From assembly GCA_034231615.1 (NCBI GenBank), contig CM067318.1, positions 39,780,769-39,844,768 of the forward strand: a stretch of DNA of 64,000 bases, written 5' to 3'. Positions within the stretch are counted from its first letter, which is position 1, and every line of letters starts with the position of its first letter. Source of the stretch: Meghimatium bilineatum (lineage: Eukaryota; Mollusca; Gastropoda; Stylommatophora; Philomycidae). A program made the translations under genes and the position numbers. The notes beneath the pieces were generated by a model, which had not been told where the DNA came from, searched no databases, and saw only the letters and a list, made by a program, of their open reading frames with translations. Positions 29,201 to 35,200 of this stretch are shown here, piece by piece.

Positions 29201-32200
29201 TTCACAATGTGTACTATTTCATTCCCTACCCGTAGGTTGGATCAAGGTTTGATCCCCTAGGCTGTTCTCTAGTTTGCCTAGACAGAAATTAGCCACCGTA
29301 TACTAAACAACTAAACTAACTACAGACAGATATACCAGCAGCACAGTAGATGATGAGTTATATACCTAATGAAGGATAGAGCCACTTCTAATCCCAGTGA
29401 TGCTGCTCCTAGGTTGATGGTGTATGGCATAATCACTTTTAGCCAGTGTGTAAACTGATTCTCGTTAAATGCTGTGGATAAAGACTGAATACTTATTGTA
29501 TATAAAAGGTAGAACTACAAAAATCTTCTGCATTCGTTCTAAAACTTCTACTGGTGAGCAGGATGTAGTCTGAAGAACAGCATGTCTTATGTTATCATTT
29601 ACAGCTTGGCTGCGATAACTGTCTTTCGGCCTGACACAGACTTCATCATGGCTTTCGGGTCTCCTTGACCTACGGGATTTGACAGTCAACACTCAAACCT
29701 CTTTAGTTGTTTCTCACGACAGGTCAAAGCGCTACCATTTTTTGCTCTCCTTTCAAACCACGGTAAATCCCGCCGAAGACGGATGTGTCGGGCCATTGGC
29801 GCAAATAAAACGGCGACACAACGCATTTCCATTCTCTGGACTACATCCTGCTGGAAATCTAGTATGGCCATTGTTCTTCTACAAGAGATCTCGCAGGAGT
29901 TTGAGAATGAACGCAGAAGAAGAAACCACGGTAACATAGGAAAACTAGAATAATGTCAAGTTGTCATTCGAACACAGCTGAGATTTATTGGAAAACTGTG
30001 TTATGTCCTTATTGAACAACGGCATATTGTGGCAAGCGAGGTACAGAGCATGTCTGTGGTGACAAGCTACCGGTTTCAAACAGCAGGAAATTGGTGCATC
30101 TAGAATATTCATGAAGCAATGGCAAACTACACAGCATAAATACTGCCTATAAAATAATTAGTCCAAAAAATGATGGATTGATGGCAACATCCAGAATAGG
30201 ATCAATTTGACTTCCAACAGCATATTAAGACTCATGTGATCGGCATCAGCCGTGTCCAACATCACACTTGTCGTCCTTCATTCAGCATATTAAGACTCAT
30301 GTGATTTTGATTTTTTTAAATTTTTGATTAGAACCTGGCCTCACAGCACGTGGGGCATTATCATAAGTGCTCCGCCCTCTGTTCCAGCAGCCATCCGACT
30401 CAATGGTGTTTCAAGTCTAACGCCGCCAAAACGGACATCGACTCATGTGATCGACGTCACACCTGTCCGACATCATATCTGTCATCATTCATCCAGCATA
30501 TTAAGACTCATGTGATCAACATCACACAAGTCTGTCTTCAGTTTCTACAAGACTTGCCACTTGTTACCATTCATTGGGATTATTTGTTCTTGGTTATGAA
30601 CCAATGTCATAGTAAACCTGTAAGTATTCAGTAGCAGCAGATATCAAAGGGTATGCATGCTTCAAGTTCCTCTCCCAGCATACACCTTTCATTCTACTAT
30701 GCCTGGTCTATTTTGTGCAATCTTTCATACAAAATTCCTTGAATCATTGACTAGAACTGTCATCGGTCGCAATGTCCAACATACAAGAGTCAATCACTGA
30801 ATAGAACTGACATCGATCGCAATGTCCAACATACAAGAGTCAATCACTGAATAGAACTGTCATCGATCGCAATGTCCAACATACAAGAGTCAATCACTGA
30901 ATAGAATTGTCATCGATCAGAACATCCAACATACAAGAGTCAATCACTGAATAGAACTGTCATCAATCGTAATGTCCAACATACAAGAGTCAATCACTGA
31001 ATAGAACTGTCATCAATCAGAACATCCAACATACAAGAGTCAATTACTGAATAGAACTGTCACCGATCACGATCCCAATATCCAACATACAAGTGTCAAT
31101 TACTGAATAGAACTGTCATCAATCAGAACATCCAACATACAAGTGTCAATCAATGAATAGAACTGTCATCAATCGTAATGACCAACATACAAGAGTCAAT
31201 CACTGAATAGAACTGTCATCAATCAGAACATCCAACATACAAGAGTCAATTACTGAATAGAACTGTCATCAATCAGAACATCCAACATACAAGAGTCAAT
31301 TACTGAATAGAACTGTCATCGATCAGAACATCCAACATACAAGAGTCAATCACTGAATAGAATTGTCATCGATCAGAACATCCAACATACAAGAGTCAAT
31401 CACTGAATAGAATTGTCATCGATCAGAACATCCAACATACAAGAGTCAATCACTGAATAGAACTGTCATCAATCGTAATGTCCAACATACAAGAGTCAAT
31501 CACTGAATAGAACTGTCATCAATCAGAACATCCAACATACAAGAGTCAATCACTGAATAGAACTGTCATCAATCAGAACATCCAACATACAAGAGTCAAT
31601 CACTGAATAGAACCGTCATCAATCAGAACATCCAACATACAAGTGTCAATCAATGAACAGAACTGAACTGTTATCAATCACAATGTCCAACATACAAGAG
31701 TTAATTATTAAGCAACTTCAATGAAACTCCTTTAAATATTTGTCAACTGGTGAACTATAGATGTCTTTGATACAATCCTGCCTGCTATCTCATTGTCATG
31801 AATGCCAGCATGTCTAGGACAGTAGATCCATGTCCTGGAGGTTGGAATATATAACAAAAATAACAAAGAGACAGTACAATGTTGATTCAAATAATAGCTT
31901 ATACAAATTCAATTCCCGTCAGCTGAAATAATTATTTTCATTTACCTTCATGCTTCTACTTGAATTTACTTGTATAAGCTATTATTTTAAGCAACATTGT
32001 ACTGTCTCTTTGTTATTTATGTTTAAAAAGATGACCCATTGGCCCATGTACTACGAATACAAATGTTCAATGTCTATGGTCCTGAGGATACTTCAATATG
32101 TGTACGGGATGTTCATTGTTGTAATAGTCCTTGTCTGGTTTGGTCTGTTCTCAGTGACTTGAATACACATTTTGAATGTATTGATGAAATTGCATCTTTT

Positions 32201-35200
32201 TTGGAGATGTAGTTAGTCAGTTACAGAAAAACCTGTTTACTTAAATTACAAGGCGATTCGGTGCCACTAGAACTGATCTGGTTCAATTCCTGTTAGTCTC
32301 AAGAATTTTTAATTTATCCTCATACTTCCTGCTTGAATTTACTTATATTCATAATAAGCAGTTATATATGCCTGTGTAAATGTATATAGGATCACAGCCT
32401 GTCATCTGTGAAAATTTTTTTAATTGTCAATGTATGGCTTGTCTGAATTTCTTACTTTTGTCTTTTGCTGTATTTACTCCCCTGCTGCCTTTCAGGTTAG
32501 CGCTGGAGTGGCTTATGCTAAGAAAGCCAACCCCTGCAGAAACTCTCTACTGCCTAGCGGGTTACCGTAGGAGTGCCTCTGGCCAAGGAAGTAAACCCCT
32601 CCAGAAATCTGGAAGGGAGACCCTAAGGTAGTCAACTGTGTATCTTACCAACCATCTTCTGCTTGTTTTCAAGTATATTATCGTTGTTTTCCCTTGAAAC
32701 TAATCAACAAAATCAACAGGGGGCTAGTGCATATGGGCAAAGCAATTAGTCCATAAAACTTGCCTGGGCAAGTAGTCATGTGTGAAATTTGTTAGGGCCC
32801 CTTAGTCCAGATGAAATTGTTAGGGCCCCATAGTCTACATGAAATTTTACACTGACCTGTTTCCTGGCCATCTATAAAGATGCACAAGATCATCACAATT
32901 TGACACAAACATGACAAGCAGTTACACAATTACTTACCAATTTTAGAGCCAATTGTATAATCATTGTTCAATTTGAGATTAAAAAGAATGCAGGTCTGGT
33001 ATCCAATATAGCCCAGAACTGAAAATGTAACAACTAGGTTGACGATCTTGAAAAGGTTGCTCCAAACCTTGGGCCAATTCTTGCTGCCAACTGTAGAATA
33101 TAGAAAGTAATAATAATAATAATAATAATAATACAAATAATAATGATGATGGTGGTGGTGGCGGCACCGACAAATATGATGAAGAACTATGTGGTCTTGG
33201 GTTCAAACAGCAGCTGCAACTGAATTTTTGTTTTTCGAAGGTAAAATAAACATCATTTTCAGTGGTAACTGCTTAGGAAAATAAGCCTTTAATTTCATCA
33301 TCTATAAAAAGCCCGCAAACCCCCCATACATTTTTTGCTGAAATGTTTTTTCAGAGCTTTGTCATTTCCCGAGCTTTGTAAGTCCCAGATTACAATTTGA
33401 CACAATCTAACTGTAGAGGGTGTAATACCATCAACTGGAGCTGGTATATCTTCTACTACAGAGAGGAATGACTTGCTAGAAATCTGATGGTATGCTGCAG
33501 ATGAAGTGCTTCAGATAGGCACCTTAACTAGGCTTCAACATGACAGAGATCATATGGTAGGATAGCCAGCACCTATTCCCAACCATGTTATTCGTATCTT
33601 AGTTCATGCATGGCAGATTTCAGTGTTACTATTCTTTACTCATTTATTTATACTTTGTTATTTATACTTTCGCCAGCCAATGAAAAGCACAACAATAGTC
33701 AGAGAGGTCTAAGGTAGTGGTGCTACATACATGCCTGTCTAACAAAGATCACAGTTGTGGTTAAACTGTTCACTCTGTGCCTAAGAGGTTGCGGGTTCAA
33801 AAATGGATTGTAGCATCATATTTACAAAGTGGATTTTCTCTGGTGATCCCTGGAGAAACTACGGAGTTACATGTTATGAGTCGTACTCTCTGTACAGTAA
33901 TGGACATGCCGTTTTGTTGAGAGGGACAGAGTATACATGAAGAAGCGCAAGCACAATGAAGAATCTTCTACACCCTTTGAGCAATCAAAATACATTTTTA
34001 AATATAATGTATAATTTTTATTTGTGACATGCATAACCCGTAGCGGACCAAGCAACAACTTATTTGTCATTTTTCCCTATATATCCATATTGTCCCTAGT
34101 CCACCAAGGGTTAATGTCTTATCTCAGTAGTTTGTGCCGTGAAGCATCGTGGGGAGCCGAAGTCTATGTTCTATTACCAAATGTGTTGCTGTTGTAATCC
34201 CATGGGGTTGTAGAATATCTCTGATATTGTCAATCCATTTACGTCTTGGTCTTCCTCTTCTTGTCCCATCCCGGATATTCTGCTGTTGTATGCTCTCGAC
34301 TGGATGAAATAAGGCTCCATTCTCATTAAATATCCAAAACATTTGATTTGTTGTCTCTTGATGAAGTCATTGAATGGTGTAGTTCCTATGATTTCTCTGA
34401 TGCCATAGTTTTGCATTCTATCCATTCCTGTGATGACAATGTTTCAAAAACATCTCATCTCACATGCTGTAATCCTACTTTCTTGTGCTTTGCCATTTAT
34501 TAATGTTTGTTTAGTTATTATGCTGATGTTCAGATGTCTAGTCTTGTCAGTTGATAGGATTTTACATTAGACTTTTCACATCTAGACTCAATTTCTCTAT
34601 CTAGCTTTCCATCTTCTGTAAAAACACTTTCTACGTATCTAAATTCTCCTACCTGTTTATGGTTAAGTTGTTAATTTTTTACCTACCGGGTATATGTTTA
34701 TTAGGGCGTTTGATTTTCATATTATGTTTTTCACATGAAGACATTAGTGTGTTATATATACACGTCTGTGTCTGTGTCTGGTCTCTTGTCTCTCTCGTGT
34801 GTGTGTGTGTGTGCGTGCGTGTGTGTACCCCTATATATCCAGTAACATATACTCTGAACACCTATCTGTTCCAGGCAATCAGGCATGCATTGGCCAGAGA
34901 CATGTTCATGCATTATTCAATGTCGCTTGTTCATTGTTTTCTTGGACTTCCTCTTCTTCTCTTTCCTGGCACTATGCCTTCCAGACTCAGCCTTTCAATA
35001 CCATCATGTCTCTTTAAGTGTCCACAATACGCATGCGGTTGCATGTGTGAGTCTCACAATGGCCCACTACACAAACCACCCATACAACAGAAAACCTGAG
35101 TAGATGACATGCCATTATATTGAAGCTCTCTTATGGAAGCTTTGTAGCATGTCATCTATACAATTATAGACCCCTCTGAGTAGAGGGCTCATTCAATTGG

